Shown one piece after another: positions 11,442 through 23,837 of a stretch of DNA of 64,000 bases. Under the pieces are notes generated by a model, which was not told the origin of the DNA, made no database searches, and saw only the letters and a list, made by a program, of their open reading frames with translations. The first letter of the stretch is position 1, and the number at the start of each line of letters is the position of its first letter. The translations under genes were made by a program, and so were the position numbers. The DNA comes from Cytospora piceicola (lineage: Eukaryota; Ascomycota; Sordariomycetes; Diaporthales; Cytosporaceae), in NCBI GenBank assembly GCA_023375675.1, contig JALQBC010000005.1, forward strand, positions 496,001 to 560,000, written 5' to 3'.

Positions 11442-13509
11442 ATGGCTGACTTTGACCTCGATCCATCCTTCATCCCTGCTCTTCACAAGCCTTCTGCGCT
11501 CTTGCCCATAGCAAAACATCGCGAGAGTATACTCTATCTCGTTGAGACTCGTCAGGTCTTGATTGTCGTTGGCCAGACGGGGTCAGGAAAGACCACACAG
11601 ATTCCTCAATTCCTTGACAAGGCTGGTTGGTGCGCAGATGGCAAAGTCATTGCCGTAACACAGGTAAGTCTATCAGACAGTAACCCTTAGGATCTTGTTT
11701 TCCTGACCCAAACTTTAGCCACGGCGCGTTGCTGCAACCACAGTAGCCCTGAGGGTCGCCGAGGAATATGGCTGTGAGGTGGGCAAAGAAGTCGGATACT
11801 CCATCCGCTTCGAAGACGTCTCGTCCGCTGCTACTCGAATCAAGTTCCTGACTGATGGGCTTCTCATTCGGGAGGCTCTTGTTGATCCCCTTTTATCTCG
11901 TTACTCAGTCATCATGGTGGACGAGGCGCATGAACGATCTATCAGCACCGACATCTTGCTGGGCTTGCTGAAAAAGATTCTCAAGCGAAGACCCGATCTT
12001 AGAATCATCGTGAGCAGTGCCACTCTTCAAGCTGAAGATTTCCTCACATTCTTTACCAAGCGCAGTGACGAAACATTGTCGCAAGATGATACACAATCCA
12101 TGGGAGCCATTCTCAGCCTCGAAGGGCGCACCCACTCTATCGATATTCTCTACCTCGAGTCTCCAGCAGAAGACTATGTCGAGAAGGCAATTTCCACCGT
12201 TATTGACATACACGCCAAGGAGCCTAATGGCGATATACTTGTTTTCTTGACAGGGAGAGAAGAAATAGACTACGCCGTCAATGCCGTTGCAGAACGCTCT
12301 GCCGGCTCGGGTTCCTCAGCAACGACGTTGCTGCCACTGCCACTACACGCTGGTCTGTCAACCGAACAACAGATGTATGTCTTCGAGCAGGCACCAGATA
12401 ATATGAGAAAGGTCATATTCTCGACCAACATCGCCGAGGCTTCTGTGACCATTGACGGCATTGTTTACGTCGTGGACTGTGGTTATGTCAAACAGCGTGC
12501 TTACAGCCCCAAGACTGGAATCGAGACTCTGTCGGCGACTCCGGTCTCCAAAGCAGCAGCAGCCCAAAGGTCCGGCAGAGCAGGAAGAACTAAACCTGGG
12601 AAATGCTTTCGGCTCTTCACAGAAGACGTGTACATGACCTTGCCCGAAGCCAATATACCGGAGATACAGAGATCAAATTTGGCGTCTTTCATACTGCAGC
12701 TGAAAGCTCTTGGGATCGATAATGTCCTACGCTTCGACTATTTGACTCCTCCGCCAGCCGAGCTGTTGACTAAGGCCCTTGAGCTCCTGTACTTACTGGG
12801 CGCGCTGGACGACTACGCGAAACTAACAAAACCACTGGGGATGCGGATGGCCGAACTGGCCGTGGAACCAATGATGGCAAAGACTTTGCTGTCTGCCCCC
12901 GCTTTTGGGTGCCTCAGCGAAATGTTGACAATCGCAGCTATGACGAGCCTCGGAGGCAGCGTATGGGTCCAAGAGGACAGTGAGAAGAAACAGTTCGAAA
13001 GCACGAGGCGAAAGTTTGCAGTGGAGGAGGGAGATCACCTCACTCTCCTGAATGTCTATCAGACTTTTGTGGGCAAGGGTCGAAAGGAAGGTCGATTCTG
13101 CTACGACAACTATCTCAACTTCAAAGCCATGAGCCGCGCAGTCAGCATCAGGGCCCAGCTGAAACGATACCTCGAGCGATTAGGTATCAACACGGAAGAG
13201 TCTCTCGCTGTCAACAATACGCATGGTCAAGACCCAGTTAAGAAGGCTGAACAAATTCGTCGCTGCCTTACCACAGGATATTTCTCTCAGGCTGCGAGAA
13301 TGCAGGCAGATGGGACGTTTTACGCCGTCGATGGCGGGACTGTCCTCCATGCTCATCCTAGCAGTCTTATGTTCAACCGCAAGGCTGAGTGGATCATCTT
13401 CCACGAGATCATGGAGACGTCCAGCAAGACCTACATTCGGGACGTAAGCAAGATCGAGAAGAATTGGTTGCTCGAATATGCTCCCAACTATTACCAAATC
13501 AGAGCATGA
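11442..13509 (+). CDS. dhx35: DEAH-box RNA helicase, DHX35 type
   Basis: An ATP-dependent RNA helicase of the DEAH/RHA family; DHX35 is a spliceosome-associated member. Exons 11442-11663 and 11719-13509 give 670 aa, joined at a phase-0 GTAAGT..TTTAG intron of 55 nt. Visible motifs: Walker A GQTGSGKT at 44-51; motif Ia TQPRRVAA across the splice; DEAH at 142-145; SAT at about 174-176; the motif VI region QRSGRAGRT from about 357. The winged-helix, ratchet and OB-fold domains then follow to the C-terminus. The N-terminus is very short, as in DHX35 and unlike Prp2, Prp16, Prp22 and Prp43, which carry long extensions. The start is the first ATG, in good context. DHX35 is preferred over Prp43 on this layout, but only a tree would prove it. 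Confidence 0.88.
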
Positions 13510-15363
13510 TCAGCGCGTGATCCAGCACTTCCACCAATCGCTCGAGTCCTGGGCTCTTTGAACGACTTTTGATGTCGGGACTCGGCCTAATGGCTCGACA
13601 ACATCTACATAGGATACGATTTCGCTTAGAGCTGGACAAAGGCTCTCCGGCTATTTTGAGAATTTGATCTTCCACCAGGTTGACATTACACAGTAGATAT
13701 AAAATGGCTCAAGGCTTTGGTCACTGCCGATCCGAACAGCGACCTAAAAAAGAAGTCCGCATGTCGAGGAGGATCTACTGAGATGGGAAGCATCCAATGT
13801 TCAAGCCAACTTGAACCAAGACATCAACGCGAGGCTGTTAACTCGTATAGCCAGAAGAGATCTGGATGTTCCCTACAAGCCACAAGCCACTCGTCGAGGT
13901 TTCAATACGGCTTATTACGGCTGATTCGTCACTCGTGGAACCAAGTGCCGGACTTGGATTGCCGAGTCTCCACCGACTCCTTGATCAGAAATCACCGCAA
14001 ACCTGGTTCTCAAATATTCTCCCCTGGCACTGTTTCCTTGCGCGGTGGGCCTCCTAAGAGCAACGCCGTGTTTGTTCTTCAGCCCAATGCAACAAGAGAG
14101 TGCTCTGGGTAGAGAGCCGGGCAGACAGGAGGCTTCGGACTCGGCCGAATAAAGCTTCGTCTGCCTGGGATTGATGAGAAAGAAGCAAAACATATCGCCA
14201 CCGCTGGGATGCCCCAAGCAAATACCTAAGTCATGGTGGTTCCTCCCACAGCTCGTCCACCAGACGGCTTCAACGTCTAATGGCGGCTGAAAGCGTCTGC
14301 CGCTTGGTGGATGGGTAAGACGGTGAGAGTTGTAAGCCTACTGCAGGGGGGGAGGCAGAGAGCTGAGAGTTTGAAAGAGCCTGAGAGAGCCTTCAGTGCT
14401 CTTCATCAGTGCACATCAACCCCCTGAGATCTTGGAACGACATTCATCTCGGCTGTCCACCTGATTTATTGAAAGTGGACGGGCTCGGTGTTGCCCCCCA
14501 GGCCCCCCTGCTCCAAGGACAACACCGACGCTAATCTTAGGTTAGATTACACGCTCGGGGTTGTGCAGTTGGTCGAGCTGTCCTGGGTGTGCAGCTTTTG
14601 TGCAGATCTCCGGACCCGCTTCGCATGCACCTATCCCATGCATGCAAGGTACGCCTGCTCTCTGATTCGCCCACCCCTCAATGGTTCAGGGGATCCCTGG
14701 AAGAGATTGGATGAACATTTGACGATTCCCTCAGGGCCCCGTTGCCCCCGGTCTCCTCTCATTTCCTTGACCCAGTCCTGAACTTGGGTAACCTTTTGGC
14801 CAGGCCGCTCTTCCTTGAGCCGTTTCCTCTTCTGCCGGGTCGATCATCAGTGTCTTGTCTCTCCTTTCTGTCTCCTACACACGATCCTCTTCTCTTACCA
14901 CCTGACGTGCCTTAGGCGTGAAGCTTCACCACCAGGACTTCGATGCTTGTTATATTCTAACATTTACCGTCCTTGCTTCACTAGCCTGCCAGCAGGCGTT
15001 CCATTCATTACAACCGGATCTAATCCTCAAGTCACTCATTAATCACACTATCACAAGGTCGTTCCGCCCCTCTCTGGAACATTCGCTCTTTCTATAATCA
15101 TCCGCATCTTGGAGTTCAGCAATTGTCAAGTCACCCTCCTACAAGTCAACTAGATACCCTGACAGACCCGATCCCGTTCTTCTCGTTGCCGACCTCACGA
15201 AATCGACGACCCACGCTTGAGCTTAATAGGCACGACCGCATTCTACTGCAACAGCTAGGACTTCGGTTTTTCTTCGTGTGAACTGGGCAGCCTAATCAAC
15301 ACGAATTGGTCGATCTCCCGAGCGAATTTGGCGTGAAGAGTTGGATTTGTTAGAAGTGGAATC
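13510..15363. other. intergenic region, probably promoter and pyrimidine-rich leader
   Basis: 1.85 kb between the helicase and the next plus-strand gene. The last 0.6 kb (about 14.75-15.35 kb) is rich in C/T runs typical of fungal transcription starts and leaders. Open frames here are short, start without ATG or overlap others, and I do not support any as a gene. Confidence 0.55.
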
Positions 15364-17785
15364 ATGGCTGGGATGAATGGCTACTCCATGGGCCCCCGGG
15401 TCCCTCTTCGGAGGAGGCTTGCAATGGAACCTGAACATGACAAAGTGACAAGAGCATGGAGCTTTATGCCAAGCCGTGTAGTCGGCCGTTCCTCGTCAAG
15501 CACCGATTCATCTTGCAACGACAGCACTTCTTCTAACACCTGCGAGAAGCCCGCCAATATGAACGTGGCGTCTGAAATCACCGTCGGTGTCTTGTAAGTG
15601 GACTCGTACCGGAATTCTTGCTCGAGATTGGTTGACTAACAGAAAAAAGGGTTCCGGTACTGGTCGCTTTCGTCTGTGTCCTCTTCTACTTCCATCGGAG
15701 AAACATCAAGCGTCAAGCAGCAGAGGATTCCATCGAGGCCCACAAGTCTTTGGATTTCGGCGTGGAAGCTGGGTTGGCCGGTGGCTCCAAGTCAAAGCGC
15801 CAGAGTAAACTGGGCTTCGGTGGAGAGAAGTCAAAGAAGACTCGTGGTTTGTCGCTTGATATGAACTTGTCGAGCCCTTACCTGCTTCCGGAGACTGTTC
15901 AGGGTTCACGGGAGTCGATGCACTCCCTCGCCAAGACACTGCACCAACAGGACGATCCATACCGACCGGTTGCCAGCTACATGAACGACGCTGGCTCTAT
16001 CCGCTCATTCGAAAAGACGGGCCGGTACACTCCATCCATGATCACAACTACGACAAAGCGCATGTCCCGTGGATCTTACGCAGGTCCTGCTCCGCTGAGG
16101 CAGAACTCCTACCCTAAGTCTCCCCTCACTGCCAGCGCTTCATCGTCGTTGACCGCTGTCGAGTCAAATGGCTCGGACGTATCACCACCGCCTGCCGCTA
16201 CCAAGGAACCAACTGTACCCGAAAATGAGATTCTGCCGCAACATAACGACGCTCCTGTCATTCCTGCCATTCCCGAAATCCAGCAGCCCCCACCAGTAGC
16301 CCAAAAGGGTGTCCCTGCCCCGCCGACAGTCCAGGAGCCAGATGACGAACCAAATATGCCCAAGTTCTCCCACGCAAACAACGAATCGGTCGATGGACTG
16401 GCCCTGATATCGAACGCCAACAGCGGTATAGGTCTTGGCCTGCTTGATAACTCCCGAGTCTCTGAGGTGGCCAGCTCTCCTACCACCCAGAAGATCAACC
16501 TTGGACCTGCCCACCAGAGTGTCTCCGCTGTCATCGTCGACACGGACGACTACGCTGATTACTTGGCAGCTGCTGAATCTGAGGATGAAGGACGTGGACG
16601 CGCTCGCGTGCGTGAAAGCGGTCTCTTGGTACCCGGCCAGAAGAGCAACCGCTTGTCTGTTGGCTTCCGCCCTCTGCCAGAGGAGGGAGTCGAGGGTGAG
16701 GATCCCGAATCCCGTGCCAACCGTATCCGATCTTTCTACAAGGAGTACTTCGACGACTCCAAGGATGGCAGCAACAGGCAAACACAGTACCTCGGCGGTG
16801 GTGCTGCCGGCGGAGCCATTGGCGGAGGCGAACCCCCTCTTCCTGGTGGCCCCAGCCACCACGATGCTGGAAACTACATGGGTGATGGCGCCTACTTCGA
16901 CCCTGATTCCAACCAGTTCATCATGCCCTACGCACAGCCCGTTTCTCGCCGTGCGATGACGCCTCCTCCTTCTGGATCTCGCTTCCCAGGCCCACGAGGC
17001 CCTGGTGGACCCCGAGGCCCCGGACCGATGGGCCCCCGAGGCCCTGGTGGACCAAGAGGACCAGGCCGTGGTCACGCTGGCTCTATCAGCGGCATGAGCA
17101 TGCCCCGTGCCGGCTCAGCCATGTCCTTCGGCCCTCGTCCTGACTCTTCTGCCTCTGCCCGCGCTCCCCGTTCCGGATCCGCCATGTCCGGAAAGCCCAG
17201 AAAGCCCCTGCCGCCCCCCTCTGCCCTGTCCACCCTGCCTACCCCTGGCAAACTGACGGATGACCACTTCTCCCTGATCAACGCTGCGGACTTTGCTCCT
17301 CCGGAGCCCATCTCCGAGCGTCGCGCCGGTCGCTCGCAGAGCCCTCTCGGCGAGCGCCGCGCCTATGCTCCCAAGCTCCCTGCCGCCTCCCCGCTGGTCA
17401 GCACCTTTGACGAGATGCCTGCTCTGCCTAGCCCGTAAGTCTCATCCTTCCCCCCTGGGGTACAACAGACCCGAAATTCTGCACAAGTAAATGTTTACTA
17501 ACAACGACCGAAAACAGTCACAACATGCGCAAGTCCAGCACGTTCACCGCCCTTGACTTCGCGCCTCCCCGCAAGTTCAGGGACGCCGACGGCCCCGCGA
17601 GCGACGCGGGCTCCATCAAGTCCACCCGCAGCGGCGTCTCGCAGGCGGCCAGCTACGCCATGCGCAGCGGTGCCGGCCGTGTCAGCCGCCTGCCCGGCGA
17701 CGCCGTCTTCACGGCGGAGGCGACGGTCGACTCCCTGAAGCCCACGTGGACCATCGGTGGCGTCGACACGAAGAAGGGCCCTTAG
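15364..17785 (+). CDS. single-pass membrane protein with disordered, collagen-like cytoplasmic tail
   Basis: Unrecognised conserved-type fungal protein. Exons 15364-15593, 15650-17434 and 17518-17785 give 760 aa, with GTAAGT donors and exact phase match at both junctions. Residues 1-70 are Ser/Thr-rich with two Cys and no clear signal peptide. A membrane span lies at about 71-91 (VGVLVPVLVAFVCVLFYF) and ends in basic HRRNIKRQ, so the long C-terminal part is probably cytoplasmic. That part is Pro/Ser-rich and carries a Gly-Pro-Arg collagen-like stretch encoded at about 16.98-17.08 kb, then Ser/Arg-rich low complexity to the end. This layout recalls cell-surface sensors or polarity-associated membrane proteins, but no family can be named. 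Confidence 0.82.
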
Positions 17786-18456
17786 ATCAAGCCTTGTCCG
17801 GCGGAGGAAGGGTTTGATTGTACATATTCTCTGTACGAGCCCCGCCGGGGAAACTAGGTGGTGGTTTCTACAGAGGCTTGGGAAAAGCGGTTGTTTTGAT
17901 GGCGTCCCGAAATGGCAGCACTGGCGTATACAAGCTTTTTGAGGCCATGATCTCATCGATCTTTGGGCCGAGGGGTGGGTTGAGATTCTTTCCGAAAGCA
18001 TTTATTACTTGCGTGCGACCAATACCTACTGCTTCCTGGTGGTTTAATGTCTGCTGCTTGTCGCCGTCGCCGATCCCAAGGGACTTACTTCATGTGTGTT
18101 TGTTTATGTGTGAGAGACAGAAGTTTCCCAAAGGGGTGCCAGGCAGGTGGTTCGCTCCCGTCATGGCCTAGCCAACCGTACATCGGCATAGGTTGCATAT
18201 ATAGAGGGGTGTGTTTAGGGAAATTACTTTTTTTTATTTCTTATATAATTCTTAGCAATGGTAGAAAGATTCGTAAAAACGAAAAGACATCAGCCTGCCT
18301 CGTGGTGGGGGGGGCCCCCTCAACATGTTCGTGTCGCGCCGCGAACTCTTTCTCTCCTGATACATGTAGTCATCATGAGCCTCAAGACTTCGGGGGCGGT
18401 GGCTATGGCGTAGACTACTCTTTGCTTGCTACCCAGCTGGCTGCTCTAGTGTTTAG

Positions 18457-18480
18457 ATATATATATATATATATATTTAT
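18457..18480. repeat. TA microsatellite
   Basis: An uninterrupted run of TA dinucleotides, ending in TTTATATC. Simple repeat in intergenic DNA. Confidence 0.85.
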
Positions 18481-20872
18481 ATCTTTCGAGTACGAAGCGC
18501 CACTTCGGACGACGGACGGCCAGCCGTGAGATATGCTGACTGAATGTCTGGACGCTGACCGAGGCAGAGGTTGTGGCAAACCCTGTGGCAAACCCTGTGC
18601 GTTGTTCATGAAGCAGCACCACCAAATCAGATGTCACTGCCGAGTACCAGCGACAACGGTCGAAGGTTCTAGGTATGGGTTTGGGTGACGTGAGATGAGA
18701 CAACAGTCGCAATTCACAGCCAAAGGGCTGACCCTTCAAGGCTATATGTTACGTGTGATTTGTACTGTATCGTGTACCATATGCCACGATGCTATTGACA
18801 CCCAGTGGACGCATTTCCGAGACGATAAGCACGCTCTTGGCATCTTTCAATGTCGCAGCAAGCATGGCTTCCCATGAAAAGATCGGGCAGTGCTGGCTGG
18901 CTGGTGACGAAATGCTTATTTACCATCCTAGGTCGGGGCTGGTCGGGCAAAGGTCTTCTCTTAGACCGGAATGTCAAATACGATGTGGAGTCCTGACAGC
19001 CGGACTGAACAGGTAAATCCTGGTTACTGCCCGTCCTATTCTATACGAAACAGAAGTGTCAAGCAAACGTTATTTGTAGTGAAAGCCATCACGAAGCTGT
19101 CACTTCAACTAGGAAGACAAAGAGAAGGGCTAGAGGAGTTTGGATCGTTTGTTTAGGGGTAAGAGACTGGGTAGCCCGGCTGTCCGGGGAGAGCGGTGAA
19201 GACACCGCAAGTACTCGAGTGAATGTTGAGAGCAACCATGAGCGGGGAGTGCCCATGATTGGCAACTGTCTTGGCAATGCCAATTGTAGCAACTGGTAGC
19301 AATGCGCGGCAAGTTCGCGCAGATATTGATTCTGGCAGTCTGGGAGGGGGTGGGACATCTGGAAGCATGCTATCGCCACAGCTGTTGTGATGGTGCTGGG
19401 CAACGTTCCCCAAGAGGCTGAACCATGTTCGGCAGGATGGGTTCCGCTCTGGCGCGCTGTATTCAGCTGCATATTGTACATAGAAACCGAGATACGGCTG
19501 GTTGCTGACAGATATTGATTGCACCCTCCTTGGGCTCGCTCACTCAGCATCTGCTGTGTGGGGTGACATGAATTGCCAAGTACTTCGAGGAATGGGTTGG
19601 CCGTGATCGGTCTGTCGGTTTGCATGTTGTGCAACAAAGCATACAATATACTGTCTCGAAGGCAAAGTGATATCGCTCATACGGATCTGTACGTGGATAC
19701 AGTAGACATGTTGATATGGCCCCGCAGTCCTTGGAGCCCTTGGATCGCCCATCAAGCCGGTCTTGCCGTTGTACTGCAGGAGAATTATGCACGGGGAAAG
19801 AGCTGCATTATCGCGAATAGAGTCAAGTGTCCCATTAAAAAGGCCACTGTTGAGAACGTTATACCGGGCCTTTATGGGAGGACCCTGCAACGGCTGTTAC
19901 TCCAGAGTATTCGTTGCTGGATCAAAGCAAGGTTGATTCCAAGGAATCTGGGCGGAGAAGCCAGGACGAGTAGCTGATTACATGTGGTCCGGGGGACGAA
20001 TTGTATTCTGGAAGCAGTCGGTCATTAAGATAAAGTGTTGTCGATCGACCAAGAGTTCAGTGCTGCCACGCAGGCCAAAACACAAATAGGTACGGGGACG
20101 AGTTCCCGTATCTTTGCTGTGTTTGTTATTGTTTTTTTTTGTTCCGTTATCTGTCGATCGATCGGCAGACCAAACTACTCTACGGTGCAATGATATCTCT
20201 AGTCGACGGAACAATACCAAAGAAGCCGGCTGGGATTACCATATTTGTTTGAAGGTCGTCATCACTACTCTCCACAGGCAATTACTGTGGTATCGAGGAA
20301 CAAACCCTTTTTCATCGGCTGTTGAATCAGCCAGCAATCCAATACGACCGTCGGCAAGGCAACCGGTTTTTTTCTTCTTTCTTCTTTCTTCTTTTTTTTA
20401 CTTGGAGGAGGGGTTCGGGTTCATGATCGATTGACAAGGCTTACAAAACAGAGGCTATAAGTCACTACCGTGCTGTACTGTCTCACAATTGCACGGTAAA
20501 GTTCAAGACTACGAGACTACTTGTGTAAGAGGAGACGAAGCGTCGGGCCAGCGAGATCCGTACCATTAAGACTAATACGCTAATGCAAAAGGGGAAAAGA
20601 ACAAGGCAAGCAGACCAGGGGGTTCGGCCACTCAAGAGCCAGGAAAATTCGCTAACAATCAACCCTCGGCCGCTAAAAGGTCTAATACGATTAGGCTAAG
20701 CTGCTCTCGGAATGTCGCCGGGGCAAGCAGGCCAAAGTGCCAAAGTGCCACTCGAGTACCACCACTCTTTGCCTTTTTCTGGAGTCCTCATTTCGCTGCG
20801 CCAATCCCAAATTCCAAGCCAACCCGGCTCTCACTTTGCCAATCATCACAGGCACTCCATTCGCTCTAACTA

Positions 20873-20918
20873 CCTGGGTATCTGGGTATCTGGGTATCTA
20901 CCTAGGTATCTAGGTACC
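20873..20918. repeat. TATCTGGG tandem repeat fused to TACCTAGGTA palindrome
   Basis: Three 8-bp TATCTGGG-type units run directly into TACCTAGGTA (20899-20908) and a further TAGGTACC. It combines a minisatellite with the dispersed palindrome. Confidence 0.75.
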
Positions 20919-21330
20919 TTACCAGGCAGCTCTCATGCTTTGCCGAGTCTCACCCTACTTTTTTGTACGGATCCGTCCTTTACTTGAGTTGCATTTTACG
21001 CCAGCGTCACGCCCTGATTCCCCGGAGATCCAGGAGAGCCGGAGAGAGAGCAAATTTGCTTCTTGGTCTAGGAAAATTAAAGACTCAAAAAGCCAAGATA
21101 ACAAGCAACATCCTTTCCCCGATCAACAGATCCTGCACGCCCAAAACCCGGGAAAGATTCAGTCCCTATCCATGCTTGTGCTGGTGTTGGTGCTTGGTGC
21201 TGGCGCTGGATTGATTGATTGCAACAGTATAAACAGTGACACAATCACACAATTACACAGTTACACAGTTACGAAGTCAGACAGTAAGACAGTCAGACAG
21301 TACATCAAGTGACGAAGGATACACGTGAAA

Positions 21331-21418
21331 GCCACCTGGGCCACCTGGGCCACCTGGGGTAAGCCTGAGTTCCAGGAGTATTAGGAGTACCAGGAGTACC
21401 AGGTATACCAGGAGTACC
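21331..21418. repeat. two adjacent short tandem repeats
   Basis: GCCACCTGG is repeated three times (21331-21357). After 14 bp a set of AGGAGTACC/AGGTATACC units follows (21372-21418). Intergenic. Confidence 0.75.
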
Positions 21419-22373
21419 TTGACAACCCCCCTGGACTGTGTACCTCTTACTGGGACGGCACGCCCTGCAGATTACCTTACCTTCCCCGAGTACTCGTACT
21501 CATCACCCTCTCTGCCTCTCTCTCTCTTTCACTGGCTCATTCCGTATTCCGTACGTACCGTTACTACGCCCGGTTCATAACCTTGCAAAGCCGGTCATTC
21601 CATTCCAAACTCCTCCTCCTCCCGCCTGTTCTCCTCGCCTGTCCTGTTTTTTGCTACTGCCGGCTCCTTCAATCCCTTCCTCCCCCCCCGTCCCAACATC
21701 GACAATCTTTACGGGCAGTCGCGTCGTACTTGCATTCCAACCTTTCAATCCGAGCATTCCAACAACCTGGTCAACACGTCTTGGATTACAGCAGCTTGGG
21801 CAACCGGCAGCGTTTATCTCGCCTCTCCAGCCGCCCAGTCAGCCAAAACGATTGGCTCTCCTGACCCTGCGCTTGGTTTGACAGCCGGTCCTCTCGTCCC
21901 ACCATATCCAAAAGCATCTCTTCTAGATCGCGACGTCAAAACAAATCCCCTCCAGTTTCCAGGTCCGGTTCCTGCAGCACAACCTGGGATTCCACCACGG
22001 CGAGACGCAGTCCCAAGCCATCGCACGTCCACCACGAGTGCTTGGGGCCCTTGACTCCCCCGTCCCACTCAGTACCTGCATCAGTCGCATCGAATTGTGG
22101 CACTTGAGACCCCGACGACTACTCACCGAGGTACGCTGCCCTATGTCTTTTCCCCAGTCATGCGTTGTCGCCAGCGCTTCTGGTCCCTCCGGCCACCCTT
22201 GATCGTCACGTAGACAGAAGACTGCTTCGCTATTATCATGGCTATCGCATCGTCTGTCGATCTGTGACATTCTCGTGCCTTATTTTCTTGTCTGTCTGGC
22301 CTTTGGGTTTACATGATCCAAATGTTACAATGTCGTCTTGCGAACTACATTGCCTTGCAACACCACCACTAAC

Positions 22374-23837
22374 ATGGCTCCTCCAATCAGGGATTCATCT
22401 AGCCAGTTGAGGTCACAACGCTTCAGCATGGCTAGCAATATTACTTCCTTAAGTACGAGCGAAACTGCGACGCCAGTCTCCTCGTCGGATACTGCGTCGG
22501 CGACATCAGCGGCGCCGAGCAGCACGCCGACTAGTACGATGACAAGTACCACTGCTGACACCACCCCAACCTCTATAGCTACGGAGACGCCTACCTCCAG
22601 CTCTGTGCCAACAACTGAGGCAGCAACAACTGAGGCGACAACAACTGCAGCAGCAGTAACAACAACTACTGAGCCAACCACTGAGCCAACTACTGAGCCA
22701 ACTACTGAGCCGACAACTGCGCCAACAACTGCGCCAACTACAGAGCCAACAACTCTAGTACCTACTACCACTACAAGCACCCCAGAAGTAACGACGACAG
22801 CAGTCCCTCTAACGTCTACGGCAACTGTGACACCGACGCCTTCATCAACGAGCGAAGACTTGACCACATCCTCGCCCTCGACGAGTTCATCAACTTCCAC
22901 AACTCCAACCTCGACCCCAGTTCCAACGACATCTGAGTCTGTGGCTACATCTATCATTACTTCCAATGGATCCACGAGTACGCAGGTCATCACGAAGACG
23001 ATTGTCAATACGCCCAGTGCAAACACTGCAGACTCGGCGGCGGCAACGGCCAGCTCTGCTTTGACATCGAGCGGCCAATCCAGCACCACCTCCAGCAAGG
23101 GCATTAGCTCTGCTGGCACTATCGCAGTTGCTGTCGTCGTCCCTATCGCGGCCGTGGCAATCCTTGTTGCTTTGGGCATCTGGTTGTGGAGAAGACGGAA
23201 ATCACGCAAGGAGGCCGAAGAAGAAAGACGGAAGGAGGTTGAGGATTACCAGTACAATCCGAACGCAGACCCAACGATCCCCGGCTCAGGCGGCCCCGGT
23301 TCCTATGAAATGAAGGAGGACTCGTCTTCGGGATACCGTGGTTGGGGTTCGACAACTTTGGGCGGTTCGACCGGTCGTAAGGCCTCCACTACCATGTCTG
23401 GAGGCGCACCCGGCGGTGCTTACTCGGATGCCCCTTACGAACAGGCTTATTCGGATGGCGCCTCGCCAACACGGCCCGCACATTCTGGCGAGCCATTGAT
23501 GGATGCTGCAGCTCGTACCCCTGAAGGCGAGATACTTGGTGCTATGGGCCCATCCACGGCTAACAACCGCGGTGGAAACGTCCGGCGCGGCCCTTCCAAT
23601 GCATCGTCGTCTTACAGCGCTGGTGCTCCATCCGACGGGTCCGGAGAGGTCGGAGTGGCCTATGGCGGAGACCAGTACTACACACAATTCGATCCTTACA
23701 CGGAGAATGGCGCGTACAACAACAGCCCGCCTGGAGGCCAGCCTGTTATTAGAGATAACCCGGCACGACGTAACACACGCATCGAGAACCCGTCACATTT
23801 CCCACAGCAGAGTGCCGGTATTTCACAGAATTTCTGA
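22374..23837 (+). CDS. Ser/Thr-rich single-pass membrane protein, Mid2/WSC-like layout
   Basis: Intronless gene for 487 aa, starting at the first ATG after an in-frame stretch lacking one. Residues about 20-240 are almost entirely Ser, Thr, Pro and Ala, probably heavily O-mannosylated. They include a PTTE/PTTA repeat at about 100-128, encoded by a 12-bp minisatellite near 22673-22748. A strong membrane span at about 248-272 is followed by WRRRKSRKEAEEERRKEVED, which places the C-terminus in the cytosol; that tail is Gly/Ser/Tyr-rich. The layout matches fungal cell-wall stress sensors of the Mid2 type. There is no Cys-rich WSC domain, and no classical signal peptide is visible, so either the span acts as signal-anchor or an upstream exon was missed. 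Function by layout only. Confidence 0.8.
   Translation: MAPPIRDSSSQLRSQRFSMASNITSLSTSETATPVSSSDTASATSAAPSSTPTSTMTSTTADTTPTSIATETPTSSSVPTTEAATTEATTTAAAVTTTTEPTTEPTTEPTTEPTTAPTTAPTTEPTTLVPTTTTSTPEVTTTAVPLTSTATVTPTPSSTSEDLTTSSPSTSSSTSTTPTSTPVPTTSESVATSIITSNGSTSTQVITKTIVNTPSANTADSAAATASSALTSSGQSSTTSSKGISSAGTIAVAVVVPIAAVAILVALGIWLWRRRKSRKEAEEERRKEVEDYQYNPNADPTIPGSGGPGSYEMKEDSSSGYRGWGSTTLGGSTGRKASTTMSGGAPGGAYSDAPYEQAYSDGASPTRPAHSGEPLMDAAARTPEGEILGAMGPSTANNRGGNVRRGPSNASSSYSAGAPSDGSGEVGVAYGGDQYYTQFDPYTENGAYNNSPPGGQPVIRDNPARRNTRIENPSHFPQQSAGISQNF
22673..22748 (+). repeat. 12-bp coding minisatellite (Pro-Thr-Thr-Glu/Ala)
   Basis: About six units of a 12-bp repeat, mostly ACTGAGCCAACN, lying in frame in the Ser/Thr-rich ectodomain. 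Such coding repeats often vary in copy number between strains. Confidence 0.8.

Larger units (their letters stand above)
17786..22373. other. 4.6-kb intergenic region with microsatellites and minisatellites
   Basis: No convincing gene. It holds a TA microsatellite (18457-18480), a TATCTGGG triplication with a TACCTAGGTA palindrome (20873-20908), a tract of ACACAGTT/GTCAGACA-type repeats (about 21224-21303), GCCACCTGG x3 (21331-21357) and AGGAGTACC-like repeats (21372-21418). A minus-strand frame at 19540-20220 reads through with only two stops, but no start or family was found. The right 0.9 kb is C/T-rich and likely the promoter and leader of the next gene. Confidence 0.5.

Noticed and set aside
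13717..14112. 131-codon plus-strand frame after the helicase
   Set aside because: No family, overlaps other short frames and lies in the presumed 3' UTR and promoter region.
22325..23209. 294-codon minus-strand frame rich in Val
   Set aside because: Antisense image of the Ser/Thr repeat region, where ACN and GCN codons read as Val/Gly on the other strand.
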